Of a stretch of 7,598 nt of DNA, positions 1 to 5,873 are shown one piece after another. The position numbers and the translations under genes are program-made. Under the pieces are notes generated by a model. It was given only the letters and a program-made list of their open reading frames with translations, made no database searches and had not been told where the DNA came from. Each line of letters opens with the position of its first letter. Position 1 is the first letter of the stretch. Location of the stretch: the NCBI GenBank assembly GCA_035761805.1, contig DASTQL010000168.1:1-7598 (forward strand), written 5' to 3'. This DNA comes from DASTQL01 sp035761805 (GTDB lineage: Bacteria; Actinomycetota; Actinomycetes; Jiangellales; Jiangellaceae).

Positions 1-11
1 GGGCCGGCGCT

Positions 12-64
12 GATCACCGTGAGATGACGGTCCCGCGCCGCGGCACGCACCCCACACGGTGATC
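12..64. repeat. Perfect 10-bp inverted repeat with 33-nt loop
   Basis: The arm GATCACCGTG at 12-21 is exactly complementary to CACGGTGATC at 55-64. It lies in the non-coding stretch 1-242, where no convincing reading frame was seen on either strand. A smaller 6-bp stem (72-77 with 87-92, AAGGGC/GCCCTT) follows it. These could be transcript-end hairpins, or an operator for a gene lying to the left and read leftwards. The sequence does not decide between these. Confidence 0.4.
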
Positions 65-151
65 TTGAGTGAAGGGCGCGGCCCGAGCCCTTGATGATCA
101 GTGTGCGGCCCACGTCCCGGACCCGGCACCCGTGGTCGCCCAACCCCCAGC

Positions 152-216
152 CACCACCAGGTTGCTCGGGTCTTCACCAGGCTCCAGCGCCTGGTGATGG
201 CCCGACCAGGGTGGTG
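152..216 (-). terminator. Long nested hairpin downstream of the leucyl aminopeptidase gene
   Basis: Three stems are stacked. The inner one is a perfect 9-bp stem (TCACCAGGC 174-182 with GCCTGGTGA 189-197, 6-nt loop). A middle stem pairs 166-172 with 199-205 and has one T/G position. An outer 7-bp stem pairs 152-158 with 210-216 across an asymmetric internal loop. It starts 26 nt beyond the stop codon of the leftward aminopeptidase gene. There is no U-run after it, as is common for actinobacterial terminators. The call as terminator is inferred from position and pairing; it could instead be an mRNA 3'-end stabilising structure. Confidence 0.5.
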
Positions 217-242
217 AACGTGGTCATTCGGGCCGGGGCCGC

Positions 243-1790
243 TCAGGACCCGCGGCGCAGGGGGTCAGCGGTCTCGAGCCAGTACAGCAGCGCCCGTGCC
301 CCGAAGCCGGTACCTCCCTTGGTCACCTCGTGTTCGTCGGCGTCGGCCCGCCCCGGGCCCGCGATGTCGAGGTGTGCCCAGCGGCACGCACCGGTGAAGT
401 GCTCGAGGAAGAGCGCGGCCGTGATCGCCCCGGCCGACACCTTCTCGGTGGCGACGTGGCAGAGGTCGGCAACCTCGGAACGGAGCGCGTCGCGGTAGTC
501 GTCGACGAGCGGGAGCCGCCACAGCCGCTCGCCCGCGGCGGCCCCGGCGACCGTGAGCGCCTCGGCGAGAGGGTCGTCGGCCGTGAACAGGGCCGCGTGG
601 CGACGGCCCAGCCCCAGGGAGGCGGCACCGGTGAGGGTCGCCACGTCGACCAGGACGTCCGGCCGCAGCTGCTCCGCCGCATAGGCCAGGGCGTCGGCGA
701 GGACCAGCCGACCCTCGGCGTCGGTGTTGACGACCTCGACGGTCGTCCCGTCGTACTGGCGCAGGACGTCGCCGGGCCGCTGTGCGGCACCGCCGGGCAT
801 GTTCTCGGCCAGGGCCAGCAGCCCCGTGACCCGGAGGCCGATCCCGAGGTCGCGCAGGGCGGACAGCACGGCCAGGACCACCGCGGCCCCGGTCATGTCG
901 GTCTTCATCGGGACCATGGCCTCACGCGGCTTCAGCGAGAGCCCCCCGGTGTCGAACGTGATGCCCTTGCCCACCAGGACGACGTGCGGAGCCGACGCTC
1001 CTGCTGCGGCCGGGGCGTAGGTCAGCTCCACCAGGCGCGGCGGGCGGACCGAGCCCGCGCCCACCGCCAGCAGGCCGCCGAATCCCCCGTCGGCCAGCGC
1101 CGTCTCGTCGAGAACCGTGACCCCCAGCCCGGAATCGGCGGCGACCGCCACGGCCCGGGCGGCCACCCAGGCCGGGTCCTTGGTGTCCGACGGCGTGACG
1201 GCGAGCTCGCGCGCGAGCCAGCCGGCGCGCGCCACGGCCAGCCCGCGACCGACCGCCCCCAGCCGTTCCGCCCCGGTCTCCGCGAGGACCACGTCCCCGA
1301 CGGGCGTTCCTGCCGGTACGGGAGTGGTGGCGCGACGCCAGGCGAACGGCGCCAGCACCAGCCCCTCGACCAGCGCACGTAACGCGGCGTCGTCAGCGGT
1401 CGCGGCGAGCGTCGTGGCCGCTCGGGCCTCCCCACGGAGCGCCCGTCCCACGGCGGCGCCCGCCTGCCGGTAGTCGTCCGGCGTCCCGTCACCCAGCCCG
1501 ACGAGCAGGGCTCGCCGCGGTCCGACGCCGCGCGGCAGCGCCACCGGGGTCACCGTGCCCGCGGCGGCCGGCTTGCGGGCCCGCTCCACCGCGCCGAAGA
1601 GGTCGGCGCCGGTCGCCTGCACCACATCCGCTCCGTCGCCGACCCACGGCCCCTCCTCGTCGTCCCGACCGGGCCACACCGGCAGGACCACGCTGTGGCA
1701 ACCGTCGACGCCGAAGAGGGGCGCCGAGTCGACGATCACTCGGCTGGGGACGACGGCGCCGTCGACATCGGGGCCGGGGGTGCTGGGCAC
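243..1790 (-). CDS. pepA: Leucyl aminopeptidase (cytosol aminopeptidase, M17 family)
   Basis: This is a two-metal exopeptidase that removes N-terminal residues, preferably leucine, from peptides in the cytoplasm; family members form hexamers. The protein has 515 residues, usual for the family. The N-terminal regulatory/macro-like domain covers about 1-165 and the catalytic M17 domain about 175-510. All catalytic residues are visible: Lys275 and Asp280 in VGKGITFDTGG, Lys287, Asp298 in MKTDMTG, and Asp357, Glu359 and Arg361 in the signature NTDAEGRL. The C-terminal AGAITAALFL and WAHLDIAG blocks are also present. The GTG start at 1790 is preferred because GAGAGGAG lies 4 nt upstream of it. The gene is read leftwards. 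It is separated from the upstream DUF3117 gene by a strong hairpin, so it probably has its own promoter, which I could not locate. The family call is certain; the substrate range is not shown by sequence. Confidence 0.96.
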   Translation of the reverse strand: MPSTPGPDVDGAVVPSRVIVDSAPLFGVDGCHSVVLPVWPGRDDEEGPWVGDGADVVQATGADLFGAVERARKPAAAGTVTPVALPRGVGPRRALLVGLGDGTPDDYRQAGAAVGRALRGEARAATTLAATADDAALRALVEGLVLAPFAWRRATTPVPAGTPVGDVVLAETGAERLGAVGRGLAVARAGWLARELAVTPSDTKDPAWVAARAVAVAADSGLGVTVLDETALADGGFGGLLAVGAGSVRPPRLVELTYAPAAAGASAPHVVLVGKGITFDTGGLSLKPREAMVPMKTDMTGAAVVLAVLSALRDLGIGLRVTGLLALAENMPGGAAQRPGDVLRQYDGTTVEVVNTDAEGRLVLADALAYAAEQLRPDVLVDVATLTGAASLGLGRRHAALFTADDPLAEALTVAGAAAGERLWRLPLVDDYRDALRSEVADLCHVATEKVSAGAITAALFLEHFTGACRWAHLDIAGPGRADADEHEVTKGGTGFGARALLYWLETADPLRRGS

Positions 1791-1820
1791 GCGGCTCCTC
1801 TCGGGATGCGGGTGGACGTG

Positions 1821-1869
1821 GTACGGCCCCGGTCGGTGTCCGCCTCGCGGGCGCCGGCCGGGGCCGTAC
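1821..1869 (-). terminator. 22-pair hairpin between the DUF3117 and aminopeptidase genes
   Basis: Positions 1821-1842 pair with 1848-1869 around a 5-nt loop. The outer 12 pairs (GTACGGCCCCGG with CCGGGGCCGTAC) are perfect. Of the inner ten, three (1833, 1837, 1839) are T opposite G. It starts 34 nt past the stop of the leftward DUF3117 gene and 30 nt before the aminopeptidase start. No U-tract follows. A factor-independent terminator of the actinobacterial type is the likeliest role. The three T/G positions pair as G-U only in rightward RNA, and in leftward RNA they are A/C mismatches, so a 5'-leader or antisense role is not excluded. Confidence 0.55.
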
Positions 1870-1903
1870 GGCTCATGTCTTCGCTGTCGGTGCCGGCCCT
1901 GGG

Positions 1904-2068
1904 TCAGGCCACGCTCTTGAGCGCGTCACCGAGCGCATTGGCCTCATCGGCCGTGAGCTCGACGACCAGCCGTCCGCCACCCTCGAGCGGGACCCGCATG
2001 ACGATGCCGCGCCCCTCCTTGGTGACCTCCAGCGGACCGTCGCCCGTCCGCGGCTTCATCGCCGCCAT
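1904..2068 (-). CDS. DUF3117 family small protein
   Basis: The product is a 54-residue protein beginning MAAMKPRTGDGPLEVTKEG, with a centre rich in Gly, Val and Leu and an acidic C-terminal helix. This pattern matches the very conserved actinobacterial DUF3117 family (Rv1211-like in mycobacteria). Its function is unknown. It has no signal peptide, membrane segment or cysteine. The start at 2068 is chosen over the in-frame ATG at 2191 for two reasons. It has a good Shine-Dalgarno (GAGGAAGGGG, 7 nt spacing), and the 41 residues upstream are arginine-rich and unlike the family. The gene is monocistronic as far as can be seen: a divergent PaaX gene lies upstream and a terminator-like hairpin downstream. 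Confidence 0.9.
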   Translation of the reverse strand: MAAMKPRTGDGPLEVTKEGRGIVMRVPLEGGGRLVVELTADEANALGDALKSVA

Positions 2069-2144
2069 CCGCGCACCCCTTCCTCGTCGGTCGCACGCGC
2101 CCCGGGCTCCTCCGCGGAGCTCCGAGCGCGTGCCATCAGGCGGC

Positions 2145-2150
2145 AGTATC
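2145..2150 (-). promoter_or_regulatory. Possible -10 element for the DUF3117 gene
   Basis: On the minus strand, GATACT matches the -10 consensus TATAAT at four of six positions. It would start transcription about 70 nt before the DUF3117 start codon, leaving room for its clear ribosome binding site. No convincing -35 hexamer lies 16-18 nt upstream. The proposed leader contains two overlapping 10-bp palindromes (CTCCGCGGAG 2110-2119 and CGGAGCTCCG 2115-2124). Confidence 0.3.
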
Positions 2151-2194
2151 CCGCATCGGCCCCGAACGGTGCAGCGAGCCCGGCGAGGCAACCT

Positions 2195-2215
2195 CGCCCG
2201 GGCACTGCCCGGGCG
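2195..2215. promoter_or_regulatory. Perfect 21-bp palindrome, candidate PaaX operator
   Basis: CGCCCGGGCA and TGCCCGGGCG flank a single central C at 2205. With one mismatch the symmetry extends to 2192-2218. A second, imperfect inverted repeat (7-bp core 2182-2188 with 2192-2198) abuts it, so the two symmetry centres are 15 nt apart. The palindrome covers the place where the -35 element of the rightward PaaX gene should be. Such a site fits autorepression by a dimeric winged-helix regulator. It does not resemble the AT-rich operator described for the E. coli PaaX protein, so binding by this regulator is inference. Confidence 0.5.
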
Positions 2216-2228
2216 CGGGCGGACCCGG

Positions 2229-2234
2229 CAGGAT
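2229..2234 (+). promoter_or_regulatory. Possible -10 element for leaderless paaX-like mRNA
   Basis: CAGGAT sits exactly 7 nt before the GTG at 2242, the spacing expected when transcription starts at the first base of the start codon. TGCCCG (2206-2211) lies 17 nt further upstream as a weak -35, inside the 21-bp palindrome. The alternative reading is that AGGA here is a Shine-Dalgarno for the same GTG (8 nt spacing). Either way GTG 2242 is supported over ATG 2233. Confidence 0.35.
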
Positions 2235-2241
2235 GTCGGAC

Positions 2242-3051
2242 GTGAACGCCCGTTCCGCGCTGTTCGACCTGTACGGCGACCACCTGCGCTCCCGCGGGGG
2301 ACGCGCGCCGGTCGCGTCGCTGGTCCGGCTGCTCGCCCCGCTCGACGTGGCGGCTCCGGCGGTGCGGACCGCGGTCTCGCGGATGGTGAAGCAGGGGTGG
2401 CTGGAGCCCGTCCGGATCGACGGTGCCTCCGGCTATGCCCTCACGCCGCGGGCGGTGCGCCGCCTGGACACGGCGGCCGACCGCATCTACCGCCGTGGCG
2501 TCGGCGGGTGGGACGGCACCTGGCACATCGTCGTCCCGTCCCGCGCGCCCGACCGCGCCACGCGCGAGCGGTTGCGCAACGGCCTGCGCTATCTCGGCTA
2601 CGCCCCGATCGGGGAGGGCAGCTGGATCGCGCCGCGACCGTCGATCGAGCTCGATGCGCTGCTGGAGGCGGAGGCTCTCACCGCCGAGCGGTTCATGGCG
2701 AGCCACGACGGGCGGGAGGGCGGCGACGAGGGGTTGGTCCGGCGGGCCTGGGACCTCGACACCATCGGGGCCGCCTACGAGCAGTGGCTGGCCGAGGCCC
2801 AGGAGATCGTCGCCGGCGTGGGCGACGGTGCCGCGCCGGAGCGGGCGTTCGCAGCGCGCAGCAGGCTCGTCCACGGTTGGCGCATGTTCCTCTTCACCGA
2901 CCCGTGGCTGCCCCGGGAGCTGCTCCCCGGCCACTGGCCCGGCGACGAGGCGGCCGCCTTCTTCGACACCCAGGCGACGCGGCTGCTGCCGGCCGCCGCG
3001 GGCTTCGTCGACTCCTGCCTGCCCGCGAGACCGAACGGAGCCCACCCGTGA
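2242..3051 (+). CDS. PaaX-family transcriptional regulator
   Basis: The product (269 residues from GTG 2242; 272 from the alternative ATG 2233) is a DNA-binding repressor of the PaaX family, whose founding member controls phenylacetate catabolism and is released by an aryl-CoA thioester. The family N-terminal winged helix-turn-helix is seen in roughly residues 1-70 (ARSALFDLYGDHLRSRGG, then AVRTAVSRMVKQGWLEPV). The PaaX central domain (WDGTWHIVVP, LRYLGYAPIGEGSWIAPRP) and the C-terminal domain follow, the latter with HGWRMFLFTDPWLPRELLP, a typical family block. GTG 2242 is preferred because of spacing to an AGGA/CAGGAT element and because the conserved region begins right after it. The stop overlaps the start of the next gene by 4 nt, so the two are translationally coupled. 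A 21-bp palindrome upstream suggests autoregulation. The ligand is unknown. A complete phenylacetate cluster is not in view, so I do not assign the symbol paaX. Confidence 0.93.
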   Translation: MNARSALFDLYGDHLRSRGGRAPVASLVRLLAPLDVAAPAVRTAVSRMVKQGWLEPVRIDGASGYALTPRAVRRLDTAADRIYRRGVGGWDGTWHIVVPSRAPDRATRERLRNGLRYLGYAPIGEGSWIAPRPSIELDALLEAEALTAERFMASHDGREGGDEGLVRRAWDLDTIGAAYEQWLAEAQEIVAGVGDGAAPERAFAARSRLVHGWRMFLFTDPWLPRELLPGHWPGDEAAAFFDTQATRLLPAAAGFVDSCLPARPNGAHP

Positions 3052-3848
3052 CCGAGCCAGCGACCGACCCCGTCCTGTACGCCGTCGAGGGCGGCATCGC
3101 GACGATCACGCTCAACCGCCCGGACGCCATGAACTCCCTCGACATCGCCACCAAGGAGCGGCTCCGCGAGGCGGTCCACAGCGCCGCCGATGACGCCTCC
3201 GTACGGGTGGTGCTGCTCACCGGCACGGGACGCGCCTTCTGCGTGGGGCAGGACCTGAAGGAGCACGTGCAGCTCCTGCGCGACGACGTCGAGAAGGTGT
3301 GGCGGACCGTCCAGGACCACTACACGCCGGTCGCGTACACCCTCGCGACCATGCCCAAGCCGGTCGTCGCGGCCGTCAACGGGATCGCCGCGGGGGCGGG
3401 TGCGGCCTTCGCGCTCGCATGCGACTTCCGAGTGGTTGCCGACACCGCCGGCTTCAACCTGGCCTTCGCAGGGATCGCGCTGTCCTGTGACTCGGGTTCG
3501 TCCTGGACACTTCCCCGGATCGTGGGCTGGGCCAAGGCAAAGGAGCTGCTCCTGCAGCCACGCACGGTCCCGGCCGACGAGGCGCTGCGACTGGGCCTGG
3601 CCACCGAGGTGGTCGCCGCCGACGAGGTCGTCGACCGGGCGCTGACGCTCGCCCGTGAGCTGGCCGCCGGGCCGACCGTCGCGTACGGCGCCATCCGGCG
3701 GTCATTGGCACACTCCGCGACGCACGACCTCGCCGAGTCGCTGGCCTACGAGGCCGAGATGATGCGTCTCACAGGTACCACGGAGGACCACCAGGCGGCG
3801 GTCCGCTCGTTCGTCGCCAAGGAGCCTCCGGAGTTCCACGGCCGCTGA
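3048..3848 (+). CDS. Enoyl-CoA hydratase/isomerase family protein, PaaG-like
   Basis: The product has 266 residues with a complete crotonase fold. The GTG start overlaps the PaaX stop (GTGA), and CGGAG precedes it with 7 nt spacing. The oxyanion-hole regions are AFCVGQDL (63-70) and NGIAAGAGAAFALACD (111-126). Both glutamates of true enoyl-CoA hydratases are absent: alanine and phenylalanine stand at the aligned places (about 120 and 140). Instead it has Asp148 in CDSGSSWTLPR, the position of the single catalytic acid in PaaG-type isomerases, which convert the epoxide of phenylacetyl-CoA to oxepin-CoA or shift double bonds in enoyl-CoAs. An isomerase role is therefore more likely than hydration. 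The usual proline before DSG is a cysteine (147). Coupling to a PaaX-family repressor suggests that its CoA substrate or product is the inducer. The exact substrate is not determinable here. Confidence 0.9.
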   Translation: MTEPATDPVLYAVEGGIATITLNRPDAMNSLDIATKERLREAVHSAADDASVRVVLLTGTGRAFCVGQDLKEHVQLLRDDVEKVWRTVQDHYTPVAYTLATMPKPVVAAVNGIAAGAGAAFALACDFRVVADTAGFNLAFAGIALSCDSGSSWTLPRIVGWAKAKELLLQPRTVPADEALRLGLATEVVAADEVVDRALTLARELAAGPTVAYGAIRRSLAHSATHDLAESLAYEAEMMRLTGTTEDHQAAVRSFVAKEPPEFHGR

Positions 3849-3876
3849 GCGAGACGGCCCGCGACGGGCACGGTGG

Positions 3877-3882
3877 CATCCT
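3877..3882 (+). promoter_or_regulatory. Weak -10 element before the M15 lipoprotein gene
   Basis: CATCCT lies 6 nt before the GTG at 3889, and no Shine-Dalgarno is visible in the 40-nt gap after the PaaG-like gene. This placement fits a leaderless start, but the hexamer is a poor match and no -35 is clear. Read-through from the PaaX operon is the alternative. Confidence 0.25.
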
Positions 3883-3888
3883 CGTGGC

Positions 3889-4830
3889 GTGGGCCTCAGG
3901 CGCGGTCGTGCGTTCGGGTGGTGCGCGGCGATGGTCGCTGTCGCGGGCTGCGCCGTCGCGGAGCCGGCCACCGCCCCCGATGGGTCCACCAGCCGCCCGA
4001 GCGCCCCGGCCGCCACCACGGACTCGCCGGCCACGACACCGATCCCGTCCACTGTCCGGACGCCCTCGGCGACCCCTGTCCCGGAGGCGCCGCCCGACAC
4101 GGTGCCACCCAGCCCGCCACCCACCGCCACCGGATGGTTGCTGGGCAGCCGTGCCCTGCCCCAGAACCCGGACGGCTCCGTCCCACCCCAGGAGACGCCG
4201 CCGGAGCTGCGGGACCGGCGTCTTCCGACTGTGGACCTCCTCCCGCCGCCGGCTGACGGCCACTTCGCCGCGTCGATCGGGGCGATCACCCCCGCCGTAC
4301 GGAAGCGGATGGGCACCGCCTGGTCGCCCGGCTGCCCCGTACCGCTCGAGGACCTGCGTCACCTGACGATGAGCTTCTGGGGCTTCGACGACCGGCCGCA
4401 CACGGGCGAGATGGTCGTCAACGCGGCGGTGGCCGAGCAGGTCGTCGAGATCTTCCGCGAGCTGTTCGAGGCCCGCTTCCCCATCGAGGAGATGCGGCCG
4501 GTCACGACGGCCGACCTCGAGGCGGCTCCCACCGGAGACGGCAACAACACGGCTGCCTTCGTCTGCCGGGTCGCCCGCGGTTCGACGGCGTATTCCGAGC
4601 ACGCGTACGGGTTCGCCGTCGACGTGAACCCGTTCCAGAACCCGTACGTACGGGGCGAGGTCGTGCTCCCCGAGCTGGCCCGGGCGTACACGGATCGCTC
4701 ACTGCTGCGGCCCGGCATGCTGGTCCTGGGCGCGCAGGCGGTCACCGCGTTCACCCGGCGCGGCTGGGAGTGGGGCGGCACGTGGCGTACGGTCCAGGAC
4801 CCGATGCACTTCTCGGTCCGGGGAGGGTGA
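3889..4830 (+). CDS. M15 family (VanY-like) metallopeptidase lipoprotein
   Basis: This is a 313-residue secreted, membrane-anchored zinc peptidase, probably acting on peptidoglycan stem peptides as a D,D-carboxypeptidase or L-Ala/D-Glu-type endopeptidase. The N-terminus is a lipoprotein signal (basic GLRRGR, short hydrophobic stretch, lipobox VAGC with Cys21). A Pro/Thr/Ala/Ser-rich linker of about 70 residues follows, suited to crossing the wall. The catalytic domain is about 130-313. Zinc ligands His238 and Asp245 are in SEHAYGFAVDVN and His307 in DPMHF, with Asp304 as the candidate base. The WEWGGTW block before it is typical of Peptidase_M15_4. Cys149 and Cys226 are the only other cysteines in the exported part and could form a disulfide. 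The GTG start gives the complete lipoprotein signal. The next gene begins 6 nt downstream. Peptide-bond specificity cannot be read from the sequence. Confidence 0.92.
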   Translation: MGLRRGRAFGWCAAMVAVAGCAVAEPATAPDGSTSRPSAPAATTDSPATTPIPSTVRTPSATPVPEAPPDTVPPSPPPTATGWLLGSRALPQNPDGSVPPQETPPELRDRRLPTVDLLPPPADGHFAASIGAITPAVRKRMGTAWSPGCPVPLEDLRHLTMSFWGFDDRPHTGEMVVNAAVAEQVVEIFRELFEARFPIEEMRPVTTADLEAAPTGDGNNTAAFVCRVARGSTAYSEHAYGFAVDVNPFQNPYVRGEVVLPELARAYTDRSLLRPGMLVLGAQAVTAFTRRGWEWGGTWRTVQDPMHFSVRGG

Positions 4831-4836
4831 CGAGCG

Positions 4837-5259
4837 GTGTCCGACGACTCGAGGCCGGCCCGCGTCGAGGACGTGCACGACCTCGCGCGGGCGATGCCGC
4901 ACGTCACCGTGGAACAGGGGCGGTCCGGCAACCCGGTCTACCAGGTGGGCGGAAAGTCGTTCGTCTTCTTCCGCACCCCGCGACCCGACGCCGTCGATCC
5001 CGAGACCGGCGAACGCTACGACGACGTCATCGTCCTCTGGGTGCCGTCCGACGACGACAAGCTGGCGCTGGTCCAGGACGAGGCCTCGCCGTTCTTCACC
5101 ACGCCGCACTTCAACGGCCACCCGTCGGTGCTGTTGCGGGCCGGCCGCGTCGGCGAGATCAGCCGCGCCGAGCTGGCGGAGGTGGTACAGGACGCCTGGC
5201 TGTCGCGGGCGTCGCCCCGCCGGGCCGATGCCTGGCTCGCGGCACACCCGCCGGGTTGA
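4837..5259 (+). CDS. MmcQ/YjbR family protein
   Basis: The product has 140 residues, usual for the MmcQ/YjbR family (CyaY-like fold, often labelled DNA-binding; biochemical role poorly known). Family features are the N-terminal helix (ARVEDVHDLARAMPHV), the GNPVYQVGGKSFVFFR strand pair, DDVIVLWVP, and the helix with SPFFTTPHFNGHPSVLLRAG, followed by a C-terminal ELAEVVQDAWLSRASPR helix. It has no signal peptide or membrane segment and so is cytosolic. The GTG start lies 6 nt after the M15 peptidase stop, and GGGAGG is within the end of that gene (10 nt spacing). The two are therefore very likely co-transcribed, though their functions have no obvious link. Downstream it converges on the DUF1801 gene. 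Confidence 0.9.
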   Translation: MSDDSRPARVEDVHDLARAMPHVTVEQGRSGNPVYQVGGKSFVFFRTPRPDAVDPETGERYDDVIVLWVPSDDDKLALVQDEASPFFTTPHFNGHPSVLLRAGRVGEISRAELAEVVQDAWLSRASPRRADAWLAAHPPG

Positions 5260-5266
5260 GCGTCCT

Positions 5267-5311
5267 GGCCGGCGGCATCTCCCGGGCGAGGGCGGGCACA
5301 GCTCGCCGGCC
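5267..5311. terminator. Weak GC stem between convergent YjbR and DUF1801 genes
   Basis: GGCCGGCG at 5267-5274 pairs perfectly with CGCCGGCC at 5304-5311 around a 29-nt loop, starting 8 nt after the YjbR stop. It also covers the last codons of the conserved part of the DUF1801 gene. No U-run follows on either strand. A shared terminator is possible, but in DNA this GC-rich an 8-bp stem is weak evidence. Confidence 0.25.
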
Positions 5312-5712
5312 CGACGTACGAGCTCGGTGAAGGCTTCGAGGTCGAGGTCCTCCGGGCGCCGGAAGCTGAGGCTCGCCGAGCCCGTCCTGGCCCTTCCCAG
5401 CCGGCCCGCGTAGGCGGAGAGCAGGTAGCGGCCGTCGTCGACGGCGTTGACGTACACGCTGATCGCCTTCTGCTGCCTGGCCAGCCCGACGACGAACCAC
5501 TCCACGGCCTCGCCACGGGGTCGGGGCTGCAGCAGGTCGCCGTAAGCGATGATCTGCTGCTCGGTCCCGCCCCAGAAGACACCCTCCCAGACCACCCGAG
5601 ACCGCCCCGGGAGGGCCTCGGAGATCAACGCGTCCATGCGCCTCATGTCTGGGCGCACATCGTCCGGCAGCGCGGCCAGGACGTCGTCCGGCGACCTGCT
5701 GACCCTTCTCAT
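5287..5712 (-). CDS. DUF1801 domain protein, stop codon not at expected place
   Basis: The region given is the conserved body, about 142 residues from ATG 5712. It matches the DUF1801 (YdhG-like) family of unknown function. Visible are the N-terminal helical part (DDVLAALPDDVRPDMRRMDALI), the core VVWEGVFWGGTEQQIIAYGD and VEWFVVGLARQQKAISVYVNAV, and the C-terminal LSFRRPEDLDLEAFTELVRRAGELCPP, after which relatives normally end. Here no frame has a stop just after this point. The same frame runs on to a stop at 4699-4701, antisense to the whole YjbR gene and the end of the M15 gene, giving 337 residues of which about 195 look non-coding. Either the native stop was lost or the gene truly overlaps its neighbour. 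The start at 5712 is chosen because TAGTCT lies 7 nt upstream, fitting a leaderless mRNA, and because the residues upstream are not family-like. Confidence 0.72.
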
Positions 5713-5719
5713 CCGGGCG

Positions 5720-5725
5720 AGACTA
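5720..5725 (-). promoter_or_regulatory. -10 element for leaderless DUF1801 mRNA
   Basis: TAGTCT (minus strand) fits the TAnnnT pattern of actinobacterial -10 elements and ends 7 nt before ATG 5712. No Shine-Dalgarno is present there. Transcription would then begin at or next to the start codon. No good -35 was found. Confidence 0.45.
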
Positions 5726-5861
5726 GTGGCCGCTCCGGTGCTGCCGCGGGTCGAACCCTCGGGGCGCGTTCGCTGCACGACGACGAGGTGCATGGCGTTG
5801 CTCAGCGGGATTCGGCGTCGGCGGAGCCAGCGACATCCACCACACCTCGGAGCCACTCATC

Positions 5862-5867
5862 TAGCCT
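5862..5867 (+). promoter_or_regulatory. -10 element for leaderless flavoprotein mRNA
   Basis: TAGCCT fits TAnnnT and ends 6 nt before ATG 5874. The GAGGA next to the start codon touches it directly and is too close to act as a Shine-Dalgarno, which favours a leaderless start. The remainder of the divergent gap (5726-5861) shows no other clear element. Confidence 0.45.
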
Positions 5868-5873
5868 CGAGGA

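Noticed and set aside
91..498. Rightward 135-residue frame beginning in the left intergenic region
   Set aside because: Pro/Ser/Arg-rich composition without family resemblance. It crosses the hairpin region and runs antisense into the aminopeptidase gene.
330..1382. 350-residue rightward reading frame opposite the aminopeptidase gene
   Set aside because: It is antisense to a gene with all catalytic motifs, has no recognisable domain, and is a typical shadow frame of GC-rich DNA.
2069..2191. 41-residue N-terminal extension of the DUF3117 protein from ATG 2191
   Set aside because: The extension is arginine/glycine-rich and not family-like, and the strong Shine-Dalgarno sits before ATG 2068.
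1695..3047. Upstream part of a 717-residue rightward reading frame that continues into the PaaG-like gene
   Set aside because: It runs antisense to the aminopeptidase N-terminus and DUF3117 and out of frame through the PaaX gene, with arginine- and alanine-rich low-complexity sequence. Only the part from GTG 3048 matches a protein family.
5713..5856. N-terminal extension of the DUF1801 frame to ATG 5856 or 5793
   Set aside because: The residues are basic and low-complexity, and relatives start near MRRVSRSPDDV. The TAGTCT element is placed for ATG 5712.
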